Shown: one piece after another, positions 33,455 through 46,300 of the stretch
How the letters are laid out: each line of letters begins with the position of its first letter
Position numbering within the stretch: position 1 is the first letter of the stretch
Assembly: GCA_027257055.1 (NCBI GenBank)
Contig: JAPVLO010000059.1
Location: 2,356,001 to 2,420,000 of the forward strand
Reading direction: 5' to 3'
DNA length: 64,000 nt
Source: Cephalopachus bancanus
Lineage: Eukaryota; Chordata; Mammalia; Primates; Tarsiidae
Made by a program: the position numbers and the translations under genes
The notes under the pieces: model-generated
The model's input: only the letters and a program-made list of their open reading frames with translations
The model's database searches: none
What the model was told of the DNA's origin: nothing

Positions 33455-33700
33455 AACAACAACAGAGCTTATATCTAAACATTTCTTATACACCAGAGAC
33501 AGTTTTATATTAACTCATATGATGCTCATAACAACACTGTGAGGTAGATACTGTTACCCTAGATTTTAAGCCTAAGGTAACTGAAGGATACTGTTACCCT
33601 AGATTTTAAGCCTAAGGTAACTGAAGGAAAGCCAAGTTAAGTAATTAGAATGAAGCTGAGCTCAGATTCACATCCAAGCACTTTGCGGCAAATCTTACAC
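33455..33700 (-). mobile_element. MIR carrying a 40-bp tandem duplication
   Basis: 'TATATTAACTCATATGATGC', 'CATAACAACACTGTGAGGTA' and 'CCAAGTTAAGTAATTAG' follow the antisense MIR. The core segment beginning GATACTGTTACCC is present twice in perfect tandem (33547-33586 and 33587-33626). Confidence 0.78.
33547..33626. repeat. Perfect 2 x 40 bp tandem duplication
   Basis: Two identical 40-bp units follow each other without a mismatch inside an otherwise diverged MIR, so the duplication is much younger than the host element. Confidence 0.95.
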
Positions 33701-34299
33701 TCAGCCCATGGATACTGCTGGTGTTCAAAATCACCTTTGCCTTTAGGAAATGAAGCTCACAATAAGTGAAAATTAAAGCAGAAACAGTGGGGAAGGCAGG
33801 GAATCTAGCGCTCAAAGAAATGGGGAAGCACACTAGGGGTTCAGAGAATCCATCCACAAATTTTTTGACTCTGTATCCCTTCACACTGTTGAAAACTTAT
33901 TGATGATACCAAAGATCTTGAATTTTTATGTGACTATATCTACTGAAACCTAATTAGAAATGAGAACTGAGAAAATCCTAAAATATTTATTAATTTACTT
34001 AAAATAATAACCCCACATGTAAACACAAGTGTTTTTATGATAATCATATTTTCCAAAACAAAAACAAAAGTAAAGAGTGGCATCGTTATACAGCTTTAAA
34101 AATATCTAATGAATAGCTTAATAGAAGATTGCCCTCTTATTTCTGTCTCTGTATGCAATCTATCATGATACGCCTTTTGGCACAAATGCAGAAAGAAAAG
34201 CTCATACAGTTACATACTTGGAAAAGAATGGAAAAGAATGACCCCAGAGATTCCCCAGAGGGTCTCAGGGATCCTCAGGAGCCCCAGGAACACTGATTT
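33701..34299. other. Unassigned sequence
   Basis: The antisense frame 33645-33884 overlaps the MIR and has no domain. Nothing else was recognised. Confidence 0.4.
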
Positions 34300-34525
34300 A
34301 GAACAAGGACTCTACAGTTAGCCCACATGGGTTTGAAACCTGGCTCTTCTCCGTAATAGCTATTTGATCTAGATCAATGAAGCTCAGATTATCTCAATCA
34401 TTCATCTATAAAATGGGGGGTACTAATGGTACCTACCTCAAAGGGTTGCTCATGAGAGTTAAATTATTATTTGTCAAGCGCTTAGAACAATCTCATGGGA
34501 TAAATGTTCTATGAGTAATGGTAGA
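34300..34525 (+). mobile_element. MIR, nearly full length
   Basis: 'ACATGGGTTTGAAACCTGGC', 'ATTCATCTATAAAATGGGG', 'GGTACCTACCTCAAAGGGTT' and 'AAGCGCTTAGAACAATCTC' follow the consensus closely. Confidence 0.88.
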
Positions 34526-35711
34526 TAAATAAAGGATATGGTGACTTGGCTTTGCAGGCAGAATCTCTGTCACAGGGAAACATCTTTATACTGAGTTTTA
34601 TGTTCTCACAGGTGAGACGATGACAAGGATCACTCAAATAGGATCACCAATCAATTATATCCATGTTATAATAGGGATACTTATAGCAGGCCTCAGTAAA
34701 TCAACAATTAAGTTGAGATGCATACTCTAACTCCTAGGATTTTTTCTTAAGAAAAAAATAATCATTAGACACTCTACCCTCTGAGTTTGAATAGCAGCAT
34801 CCTACTTTCAAAACCCTTTCATGTTCAAAGTCACATCACATGGGAAATTCTTTAATGTAATTTCTGTTGAGTTTTAGCTATAAAAGCATGCCGAGAAATC
34901 GCTAAGATGAGCAATTCAAAAGTATTTTTTAATGACAAAAAGTGGGAGAATCAAGAATCAATACTACCTCAGGGTTAGGTTAAGTATGTTTTAACTTGAG
35001 CAAATTTTTACTAATTTCATTTCTAAAAACTGATAAAAGTTATCTGGGAGATGGTCTGAGAACTGAACACAGAATACAGAACTTGTTATAGATATCTTTC
35101 CTACTTATATTACTTCTATATGTGATGAGATTTAAATTATGTCTGAATACATAAATTTTCCACCCCATCCCACTACACCTTTCACATATTCTGAGACTGT
35201 TTTCCCCTTCCATCAAACATCAATTTTTTTCCAGAGTGCATCAGAATTGCAAGAAAAAACTATTTCCCCTGCCTCTCTACATCTACTTCCTAGAGCCACA
35301 AGCAGATGACCTATGAAATTGCAAAAGTGATCTTTTTATTCTTCATCAACAGTCAAAGGATAGTCTTCAGCCTAACAATCTAACTGAAAATTGCCATGTA
35401 TGGTTTATTATTTTCAAGGAATTACAATATTACAGAATACATTTTATATAAGTATATTCAACATGATCTGGAATGTAAAACAACACTGTAACATCACACT
35501 GAATATAAATAATATATTTGATGACTCAGAAGACACTTTATAGTAATGCTGCATTCCCCAAGATCTACCTTTTTAACATTACCTACATGCAGGAGCCACA
35601 TAAAACTAGCAGTTGATAGTATAAAGACCAACTTAAGAGATCAATAAAGAAGTTTATGTGTATTATTATTTTTAGATGGTGAAAACACAGCCATGCTTCT
35701 AAAACCATACT
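34526..35711. other. Unassigned sequence
   Basis: No gene or nameable repeat. Confidence 0.4.
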
Positions 35712-35815
35712 GTCTGGTTCATCACTAAATTCCCGGTCTCTTCATCTATAAACTTGGGCATACCATTCTCTACCTCCTTCAAGTGTGACTGGGAAGTAAA
35801 GTGAAATTTTAAAGC
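35712..35815 (+). mobile_element. MIR fragment (weak)
   Basis: 'CGGTCTCTTCATCTATAAAC' and 'ATACCATTCTCTACCTCC' fit the middle of a sense MIR. Confidence 0.35.
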
Positions 35816-35972
35816 ATGTCTATGAAGTACTATGAAGTTGTTGGAGACAGTAGACTAGTAAAAGCAAAAAAAAAAAAAAAACATTAAAAAAGCCAACCCC
35901 CCCCCAAAAAAAACAACACACATACAAGATAACATACATAAATATTTAACTGATCTCACAATAGAAATATAT

Positions 35973-36254
35973 ATTTTTTTGAGTTGGAGTCTCACTCTGC
36001 CGCCCAGATTGGAGTGCAGTGGCCGCTCCCACCACTGCAGCCTCAACCTGCCGGGGCTCTGGTGATCCTTCCGCCTCAGCCTTCCAAGTAGCTGGAACTA
36101 CAGGCATGCGCTACCACGCCAGGTTAATTTTTCGATTTATTGTAAAGATAAGGTCTCGCCTGCCCAGGTGGGTCTCGAACCTGGGGCTCAGGCAATCCAC
36201 TCACCTCAGCCTCCCAAAGGCGTGAGATTACAGGCTGAGCCACCGAGCCTGGCT
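35973..36254 (-). mobile_element. Derived-lineage Alu
   Basis: A reverse dimer with the subfamily marks (GAGTTGGAGTC, TTATTGTAAAG linker, CAAAGGCGTGAGATTACAGG, GGCTGAGCCACC). The right-arm hairpin has lost three bases (GTGGCCGCTCCCACCAC) but GCAGTGG and CCACTGC still pair. Together with 36444 it forms a head-to-head inverted pair. Confidence 0.9.
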
Positions 36255-37400
36255 AGAAACATTTTATAAGCATAAAAGAAGAGGAAAAATTCACAGATGA
36301 CAAAGTTGATAAGTTTAATTATAATAAAATTTCTATATGTTAATAACATCATAATGAAACTGAAGTAGCTGGGGTCAAAACAGGAACAATATTTGCAACA
36401 AATATGACAGCTAGAGGATTAATTCCTAAAAGATTCATAATAGCCAGGCTCGGTGGCTCAGTCTGTAATCCCGCGCCTTTGGGAGACTGAGCTGAGTGGA
36501 TTGCTTGAGCCCGTGGGTTCGATACCCGCCTGGGCAGGCGAGACCTCATCTCTACAATAAATCAAAAAATTAGCCAGGCGTGGTAGCGCGCGCCTGTACT
36601 TCCGGCTACTCAGAAGGTTGAGGTGGAAGGATTGTCGGAGCCCAGCAGGTCGAGGCTGCGGTGGCCAGGAGCGGCCACTGCACTCCAGTCTGGGTGACAG
36701 AATGAGACTCCAACTCAAAAAAAAAAATAAAATTGAGTTTTTTAAAAAAATAGCTCAGTAGAAAAAGTAGAAATGCACCTTAACAGGTAACGCTGTTAAA
36801 ACTAATATAGAAATATATTTAAAAGTTCACTCCACTAGCAATTAGATAATATAAATGAAAACAATGAGATATGTAAAACAAACCAACTTAGCAAAGGTTA
36901 GGTCACACCCCAAATCTAATTCTTACAGTTTATGAGGGTATAGTGAGATGTGTAACCCCAAGCATTGCTGGTGTAAAACAGATTTGGGAATATTCATTAA
37001 TTTAAATAGCATATAACATTTTAGCAAGCAAATGATTTCATTCTAAGAAATGTATCAGAAATATGACCAAAAATCCCATACCAAAATATTTATTACATAT
37101 AGTTTGAATTATCAGTAGTAACCAATAAATTATAGAAGATCCATATGGTACAATATTACGCCATCATTAAACGTGTATTTTGTGTATATATTAAAACATC
37201 AGAAAATGTCAACAATGAAATAGGCTAAAATTAGGTTACAAAATGTTTATCTTTTCTAGAGAAACATATAAGAATAAAGAAAACAATACTGCAATTTTAG
37301 CAGACATTGGTTCTGGGTAATGAGATTATAGATGGTTTTTATTTTGTATAATGGGAAGATATTTTTATGATTAGAAAAAATAAATGAAAGATTTAAAAAT
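36255..37400 (+). mobile_element. L1M ORF2 end and 3' UTR, interrupted by an Alu
   Basis: 'GGATTAATTCCTAAAAGATT' before the Alu and 'CAATTAGATAATATAAATG', 'ACAATATTACGCCATCATTA' and 'AGATTATAGATGGTTTTTAT' after it follow the last part of L1 ORF2 and its 3' UTR. Frames are destroyed. Confidence 0.65.
36444..36730 (+). mobile_element. Derived-lineage Alu
   Basis: A complete dimer from GCCAGGCTCGG to an A-tail. B-box arm GTGGG, TTCGATA, CCCGC pairs with one G-T wobble. The right-arm hairpin has GTGGCC and GGCCAC with one interrupted pair. It lies inside the L1M remnant, so it is the later insertion. Confidence 0.92.
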
Positions 37401-37523
37401 GTGTTATACTTGATATAAACTAGATTGCTTTTTCATAGATGTAATTTAAAGAAAACATTTATTTAGTCAAGCAATTCATTAGCTAGTTACTAGTAGATTG
37501 CATTAAGAATATCAAATGGTTTG

Positions 37524-37560
37524 CGTGTGTGTGTGTGTGTGTGTATGTATATATATATAT
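37524..37560. repeat. (TG)n(TA)n microsatellite
   Basis: A GTGTGT run of about 20 bases turns into ATGTATATATATATAT directly before the Tigger terminus. Confidence 0.95.
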
Positions 37561-37563
37561 TTA

Positions 37564-38595
37564 CAGTTGACCCTTAGACTACTCAGGGATAAGGGGTGCC
37601 ACTCCCCCATCACAGTTGAAAATTCACATATAACTTTGACTCCAAAAAAAACTTAACTACTAATAGCCTCCTATTGACTGGATACCTTACCAATAAATAG
37701 TTGATTAATATATATTACATGAATTATATACTGTATTCTTACAAGAAAGCAAGCTAAAGAAAAGAAAATGTTAAGAAATCCTAAAGAAGAGAAAATACAT
37801 TTATAGTACTATACTGTATTTATCAATAATATAAGTTTATATCATCTGCTTACAAGATGAATTGACTATCTGTAATGATGGACAACCACAGCTAAAGACC
37901 TCAATCAATGGTACATATCAAGAAATTCAACTTTTTCTTGTAACGTCATGACTTTTCTCTGCTTCTTGGGAGTACTTCCAGCAACACTGGTGGCACTTCT
38001 GGGTCCTATGGTGTTATTCAAGGTTTATGATATTGCATTAAACATGAAGAAAATGCAAAAGAATTGTGAGAGATAAGTTTTTACTGCAAAACACAATTTG
38101 CTGGAGTGATGAACTGCTCACATGGAGGTGATTAGCATCATGTGGAGTTTTAAGCAGACACTCCCAACACTTGCGCTCACTGTGACAGCAACAGGAGGTA
38201 GCTACAAAATTCCTACAGTAGTACAGTATGTACTAAAGTTAATTTTATGCAGTTATGATTTAATATATTGCATCTTTGTGTTTGTTTGCACTTTTTCAGC
38301 TGCAAATGGTACCACATATAGTCTGTGTTTGTGTGCATATGTTTCGATAAATTTTAAGTTCATATAATAGATTTGTGTATATTTTATAGTAGTAAATAGA
38401 CTGATATCCACATATATTTTATGCATTCAGGAATTTCCTTATTTTTTTCTGTATTTCTAGCTATGTGGTTCATCTGTGTTTTTTTTTTTAATTGTGGCAA
38501 ATCTCCAAAAATTTTTCCAATATATTTATTGAAAAAAAAATTCACATGTAAGTGAACCCAGGAAGCTCAAACCCATGTTCTTCAAGGGTCAATTG
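37564..38595 (+). mobile_element. Tigger2-type DNA transposon, non-autonomous
   Basis: The left end CAGTTGACCCTTAGACTACT and the right end 'TTCTTCAAGGGTCAATTG' are the inverted termini of a Tigger2/MER28 element. TA precedes the left end as expected. The internal 1 kb holds Tigger2-like non-coding text and a small piece that may be transposase-derived. Frames such as 38122-38367 have no intact domain. Confidence 0.8.
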
Positions 38596-39479
38596 AAATT
38601 ATTTTTCCCCTAACATTTCAGTAGTATCAGAACTACATTAGTGCTGAGTACCTACTATGTACTGATTATTATATCAGGAGGCTGAGCTATGGAAAAAAGA
38701 GAAAAAAATTTAAGAGATTCGTTTTATTTGAGCCGAAATAAAAGAGAAGTGTATATAATCCAGAAAGCAAGTCAGTCCTGGTCCAAACCTTTCCAGCATG
38801 AGAGGGCCGTGTACTCCAAAATGAAGGCTGAATACTTATCACTGAACTGTTAGTAGGCTCATTGCCCTGAGTACTGCACAGGGTTGCTTCACTTCTTAGA
38901 AAGCCACCAAAATTAGATCAAAGAGAAAGACACTAATGTGGTGTCAGAGGGTAACTTTTCAGTGTTGCGTGGAGGGAGATACATACAGTATCTTCCATTA
39001 TGGTAACAAGAGTTGAACATCTAGACGAATCTAAAACCCCTGAGGACTTAATGTAATACCACTATGGCAAAGCACCTCTAAGGCATAAATGAACCCCAGG
39101 ATTGTTCACATACCTACCCTTCCCAGGTATCAAAAACAGAATAAATAACAAGAGATTCTTTACATATATATATCATGCTTCACGGAAGGAAAAGCAATTC
39201 AAAAGAAAAGATTCACATCAAATTCCCACAAATTTGTAGGTTTATTTTAAATCCAGGGTGCTATTTTAATGCCATTTTAAAATTAGTAGTTTAAAATTCG
39301 GTCTGTGTTTTTCTAGTTGCTATGTGATATTCACATGGAAATTTCTTTAACTCAATTTAAGCTTCAGTTTCACAAATCTTGGGCTACTATTATATAATGT
39401 ATCTTACCAAACCCAAGTCCTTGACCAGCCTTAAAGTATCAGGATAGTGGACAAGGAAAAAAATTATAATGATGATACA
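38596..39479. other. Mostly unassigned; one L2-like scrap
   Basis: 'GAGTACCTACTATGTACTG' at about 38646 resembles an antisense L2 start. The remainder is not recognised. Confidence 0.4.
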
Positions 39480-39690
39480 ATGTTTCCAACAATCCAAATA
39501 CATTAATTCTTCTGACTTCTAAGTTACCTAGTTTTCATACTCACCGTAGTCCAGGAGGCAGGTAAAAAGTACTATTTTTATTTTCACATGAGGAAACAAA
39601 ATAAAAAGAGTGAGATATTTTACTAAGGTTCCCTGAATGGGACTAAACTCCAGTTATCCAATTCCCTGTTCAAAGCTCACTGGTAGTTTT
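39480..39690 (-). mobile_element. MIR
   Basis: 'CATTAATTCTTCTGACTTC', 'TTTTCACATGAGGAAAC' and 'TACTAAGGTTCCCTGAATGG' follow the antisense MIR. Confidence 0.6.
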
Positions 39691-39839
39691 GACAAGTACA
39701 AATATTCTATACCCAAAGTGAGTAAATGAGGCAGTAGACCCATTGGCAAGCAGAACTCATTCTTCTCCCATGCATATTCAACAATGCCAGCAACAGGACA
39801 GGGTGTGTCATATAACCATCACGTCTATGGTTTGATTCT

Positions 39840-40225
39840 ATGGTAGGGTCAAGGGAAGACCTCAGTGCTTAGGTGATGACATGTGAACTGGAACCACAAA
39901 GATGAGAACCAGGGAAGCAAGTGTAGGTTAGAGAGAAATAGGTGAAGTTCAGAGGGAAGAGAAAAGAGCTGGGGCAGAGGTCCAGAAATAAGCACATGCT
40001 GACTGAGGCAGGGGTCAGAAATCCAAAAGGCCAAGGTGAGGAGTTGAGATTTTATTCTCATCGAAACAAACAGCAACCAGAAGTTCTTAATATAAGGGAA
40101 TAACCGGTTCTTACATCTGTATTAAAGAAAAAAATTCAAGGTCAGCTGCTATGAGATGGCATATTGGAGGGCAGAGGAGGAGTTGGCAGAGTGAGAAACA
40201 AGGAAAGCAGTGAGATTATTGCACC
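39840..40225 (-). mobile_element. L2 fragment
   Basis: 'AAATCCAAAAGGCCAAGGTG', 'GAGTTGAGATTTTATTCTCA' and 'GAGGAGTTGGCAGAGTGAG' follow antisense L2 text, as at 49835-50135. Confidence 0.6.
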
Positions 40226-41324
40226 TGGTTCAAGCAAGATTTGGCAGGGGCAGTAGAGATGATAAGTAGTAGACTTGGAACGTATTTTTGAGGAAGAGCC
40301 CCCATGTACATTTTAAGGATGTTTTGAGAATGTTGTCAACTACATATGCTGGCATCATCTCCATGAAGAAGGATCCACAAAAAATACGACTCTGTGATCT
40401 TTGGTATTGTGCATATTTCTGCATTTCCTGAACAATCAGCCTATTTTTACCTCAAGAATGGAAGCTCCTTCCTTCTTTAGGTTGGTGCTAGAAGGTTCAG
40501 GGCCAACTCTGTGACCCACCTCTAGCAAATACATACACATTTTGTATTTATTTAACCTCACTTTTGGACGTAGCTTATTGTCCTTTTCTTATTTATGTAT
40601 TGACTTTTGTTGTTTGCTTATTTTTAAAGCACTCTTAAATCATTTTTAAACATTCCAGGAAATAAATAGGGCAACTAAAATTGTCTAATGGCAAAAGCCC
40701 TGGTTATTGTACAAATAACAATAAATTGAGATAAGTTTTATCAAAAGGATTGACCATAAAAAGTGATCTAGAAATGAGTATGCGATATAAGACAACCTGC
40801 ATACATGGGAAGCCAAGAAGACAGGGCCATAAAAACTTGACTAAATTGAAGAAATTTCTCACAGAGCTGCTCTGGTTTTCCTGAGGAACACAAGACAGTG
40901 GGCAAATACAATCTTGGGAAATTAAAACTCACCAGCTGATGAGATAGCAAACCTTTCTGTTAATATCCCTCAGCCAAGGACAGAGCTGATTTCGTCAGCC
41001 TGGCTGGCATCTACATGGAAGTCTATGAAAACTGGTGGTGGGAAGGGGAAGAGTTTAGTATTTTTCCTGCTCAAACTACCTGTTACTTCTCTCCTAGAGT
41101 AGGCCACTTTGGAATGATAAATATTAATTGTGCCTCCAAGTGTATGAACATGTGCATAAGTGCATAAAAACACAGGTTGGTATAATACTATCTCGATCAC
41201 TATACATACTGCCTGATGTGAGAATTTACCAAATCATTCTATTTGTTAAATGGAAACCCTTGTCCATTTTTTTTAGCTTCAGAGCTAAAAAGCCAAGATA
41301 GTCAACCAGGGTTACTCATCTAGC
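40226..41324. other. Unassigned sequence
   Basis: Several short antisense frames (40230-40424, 40768-40950, 40970-41200) show no domain. Nothing else was recognised. Confidence 0.4.
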
Positions 41325-41603
41325 AGACACTAATTTAACAAATATTTACTGTACACCTCCCAGGAGCCTGGCACTGCCCAGGCAGGGAGGATGTGTTCAC
41401 AAGTAAACCAAATAACAATCCCTGCCCTCACAGAGCTCATGTTCTGGTTAGCCAAGAAACAAAACAAATAATAAATTACATAGTAATTTTGAATATACAT
41501 GCTACACAGAAAAGTCAAGTGGGAGAAGTGTTACAATTTTCAGTAAGATAACGGGAAAGACTGGTCTAGGCTGGCCTAAGAAGGTGACATTTGAGCAATT
41601 CAA

Positions 41604-42736
<1,133 letters not shown>

Positions 42737-42935
42737 GAAGGAGACGTTTGACCACAATTTGAAAAAAGATCTGAAAAAGTTGAGTGAGCATGGCATACAG
42801 ACACCAGGGGAATTAGCATTCTTGAGCTGCTATTTCAACAGCTATGAGTATAGAGGCAGCAGTGTGCTTAGAACATTCAATGAGTAACAAGGAAGTGAGT
42901 ATGGTTGGAGCAGAGTAAATGTGGGGGATGTTGTC

Positions 42936-43360
42936 AGTTTTCTATGGCTGCTGTAACAAATTACCATAAACTGGTGGTTTAAAACAACAGAAATTGATTA
43001 TCTTGTGGTTTTGGAGGCCAGAAGTATGGCATCAAGATGTCAGCAAGACCATACTCCCTCTTCTTCCAGAGTCTGGTGTTTGTCAGCATTCTTTGACCTG
43101 GGGCCACATGATTCCAATCTCTGCCTTTGAAATCATGTTGCCTCCTCCTTTTCTGAATGTAATCACCCTTTCTCACTCTTATAAAGGCACTGTAATTTAG
43201 GGTTCACCCAGGTAATCCAGGATGATCTCCTCACTTCAAGGTGAGACCCTTAACTTAATCATGTTTGTAAAATCCCTTTTCCAAATAAGATAATATTCAC
43301 AGTTTCCAAGAGTGAAAACATAGACATACCTTTATGAGGTTCGCCATTCAGCCCTGCTAT
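42936..43360 (-). mobile_element. MLT1-like solo LTR (ERVL-MaLR)
   Basis: 'TTTTCTATGGCTGCTGTAAC', 'TGGTGGTTTAAAACAACAG', 'GGTAATCCAGGATGATCTCC' and 'CATTCAGCCCTGCTATAC' follow the reverse complement of a MaLR LTR. No internal sequence adjoins it. Confidence 0.7.
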
Positions 43361-46300
43361 ACAAACAATAACAGTCAATGAGATTATAGGGGGCAATGGT
43401 TGATGGCAGGGGGTGCATGGAGGAATTCATTGTCATAACTTTGGCTGAGGAAGGTAGAGGGCTATTGTGGGGAATAAGCAGAGAAATGAATAAATTCGTT
43501 ATGTTCACTCTGGCTGCTGTCATGCGTAATTGTTCCAATAACATTTAATCCTTACACTGTTACTTCATTGGTTTAAGAACGTGCCAGATTTAGATTAGAA
43601 TTTATGGTCCTTTAAAGGACTCCCGGGACCTGCTGAGTTAAGTGCTTATGTAGAAAAGTTTTCTTTTTCCCCGGGAACACTACTCTTCGGTGACTTCCTG
43701 CTCTCCTACTACTGGTCTCTCCAATAAGCTTCCTTTGCCTTACCCTACATTCAGAAACACATAGATGAGAAGCAAGTACTGTTGTATACTCATGTAAAAT
43801 CCCAAACTTTACAGGGCAAATAGGGAGCTCTCCAAAAGTGCCTGCACCGTCCTGCACTCCCATCTGATGACAGTACCTGTATCAGCCTGCAGCTTCATCA
43901 GCATGAAGCCAGGGAACAAAATGCCAGTGTGTTTCTGTTGCACCCTTAAACTTCAGTTGCATTATTGCAGATATGGCTCCTTGAGAGACGGCTTCTAGGG
44001 GTCATTTGGGCTCTAAATAGAATTCAAAAATACTTAGTATTCTAGACTTCTGCATGTGAAACACTCTAGATTTTAATGTATTCTTGCTGATTTATTTTTA
44101 TCCTGACACATCTTATTTAACAACTATTAAAGCAGTCATCTTTGGTGAATGGAAGGGTATCACGGTTTACTTTTAAAGTAATAGCACACAAATCTCTTGA
44201 ACTGAGAATAAATCTTAAAGATAAAAAGATCTCTTGATAACTACAGCCATTTCAAAACCTATTAGAAAAGAGAAAAATTAGACAGCCAGATGAATTTAGC
44301 TCCTTCCGGATTCATTTTACCTTCGAGCAAATTATGCTGCTGGCCAAGCTAAACTGCCTGGCCCCATACAGAGGGCACTGGAGAGTAAGGCTTAAACCAT
44401 ATTGACTTTCAGAAGTCACTAAGGTTAGTCATATTCTTAAATTAAATAATAAAGCCACCAAAATATAAGTATAAAATGGAAAATATGCAAAATCTAAATG
44501 ACAGATTATAGATTAAGGAGAACATAACACTAGAAAACAGGACTCATGGGAAAGGTGTGAGACTTTTGGGAGAATAACTCCTAAGGATACCTACCTCACA
44601 ATACATAAATGTTTGCAGCATGAGAAGGCAGCCAGAGATGGTGGGATGAACAATACAACAACAATCAAGGGTCCTGGGCAAAGTTCTGACCGCCACGAAC
44701 TAGGGCCTATGACTCAGCTTTTTTGTTTAAACTTCTCACAGACCAGTGAGAATAAAACAAAATACTCCATAAATTCATCACTAGCCATAAAATATTTTCA
44801 TTAATTTTTTTAAAATAACATTTTTATATAACATAATAATTAGTTTTTTGTGTATAATGCACTTTCCACTGTTACCACCAACCCTCCCCCACACACATAA
44901 AAGGGAAAATCAGAGAGAACATTGATTGCTTCAGTATCATCCATGCTACAGTTACGCTTTCCCCTAAACTGGTGTTAGGAGGTTCCAAGTTTACTGTGAG
45001 GAAGATGGTCATTTGATACAAAGAGTTCTGCTGTTTTTAATTCATCAGTAAATCGACATCTATGCTAGATTCAATGGTGTTGAAGAACAAATTATACACT
45101 TGATCCCTAGGCTAGAATGGCCAGCTTCCTCCCATCCCTTTTAAGCTCTCTAAACCAGGGCTGTTATGGAAGACAGTGTGCACTGGCATGTCTCTTCCTG
45201 CTATTAAAATATTGAAATACTTCTATTCTCACTGCCCCTTGAATGCTGCTCATCATCTTTTTGCCTCCTCCCTGGGACACTCTAGACCTCTCCACAATGC
45301 AGAAATTAATAGATTGATGTCTAGCACAGCAGACAGTTTCCAGAAACTACCTGTGACACTGGTCAGTGCCATGTGTCATACTAATTGTTACATATAAAAA
45401 TATTAATAACTTCTCTAAGACATATCCACCCACATCCTGACCCCAAGAGTAGATACGTATAAGCTAAACCAAGGCTTCAAAATATATTTAAAGCCTGCAG
45501 TAGAAATCCCACAAAATAGTTTAGAGTATAAAACTCTTCAGCTATCTAGTACTGTAGAGAAATTCTTAGGATAAGGCCAATTTAGGATTGGTGCCCAGGA
45601 GCTATTTGCAAATTTATAGTTATTTTTTCAGTCAATTAGTTTGAGAAGGGAAATGGGAGCTAAGTAAATAAATTAGATCATTAACTTGCAATAAATATAA
45701 ATTAATTATGCTAATTCTAAGAGCTGAACATATATACAAATTATGTATATGCAATAAATAATAAATAAGAAATATACATAAGGCTATATTAGGAGAAAAA
45801 AGCAATCTTGACATACTGTGTTGTAGAAAATCCATGTATATGCACTCAGTAGAGTTTAACAGCTTTGATATGTGCATGAAAATACAGGATAAACATTAAC
45901 TGCCTACTGATGTTCTAACAAATCTATTTTCATTCCAAATGGAAATGAGACTATATTTTGCATTTTTGAGTTAATTACATGACATTTCTTATAAATAATG
46001 ATGTATTATTCCATTCATTACTTCTAATTATATTCCTTTACAAGTACAAGGCTGGCAACACCATGACCAGTCATTTCCTGTTCCTTAAAATCTGATGATT
46101 TGCATGGAAAGAGGTCAAAAATATGCCCAGAATATAATGAACATAGTTCAGTAATTGTTAACTACGACAGTTTAAAACTACCTTAGAAAGTTACTGTGAA
46201 ATAAATAGAAGTGGGGAACAGCTTTCCACATTACAAGATACCCATAATAGTAATTAATATGAAAACTATTCAAAATGTTCTCTTAATACATACAATTACC

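Noticed and set aside
37524..37560. TG/TA run as a possible regulatory Z-DNA element
   Set aside because: It is a plain microsatellite directly beside a transposon end and no gene is near.
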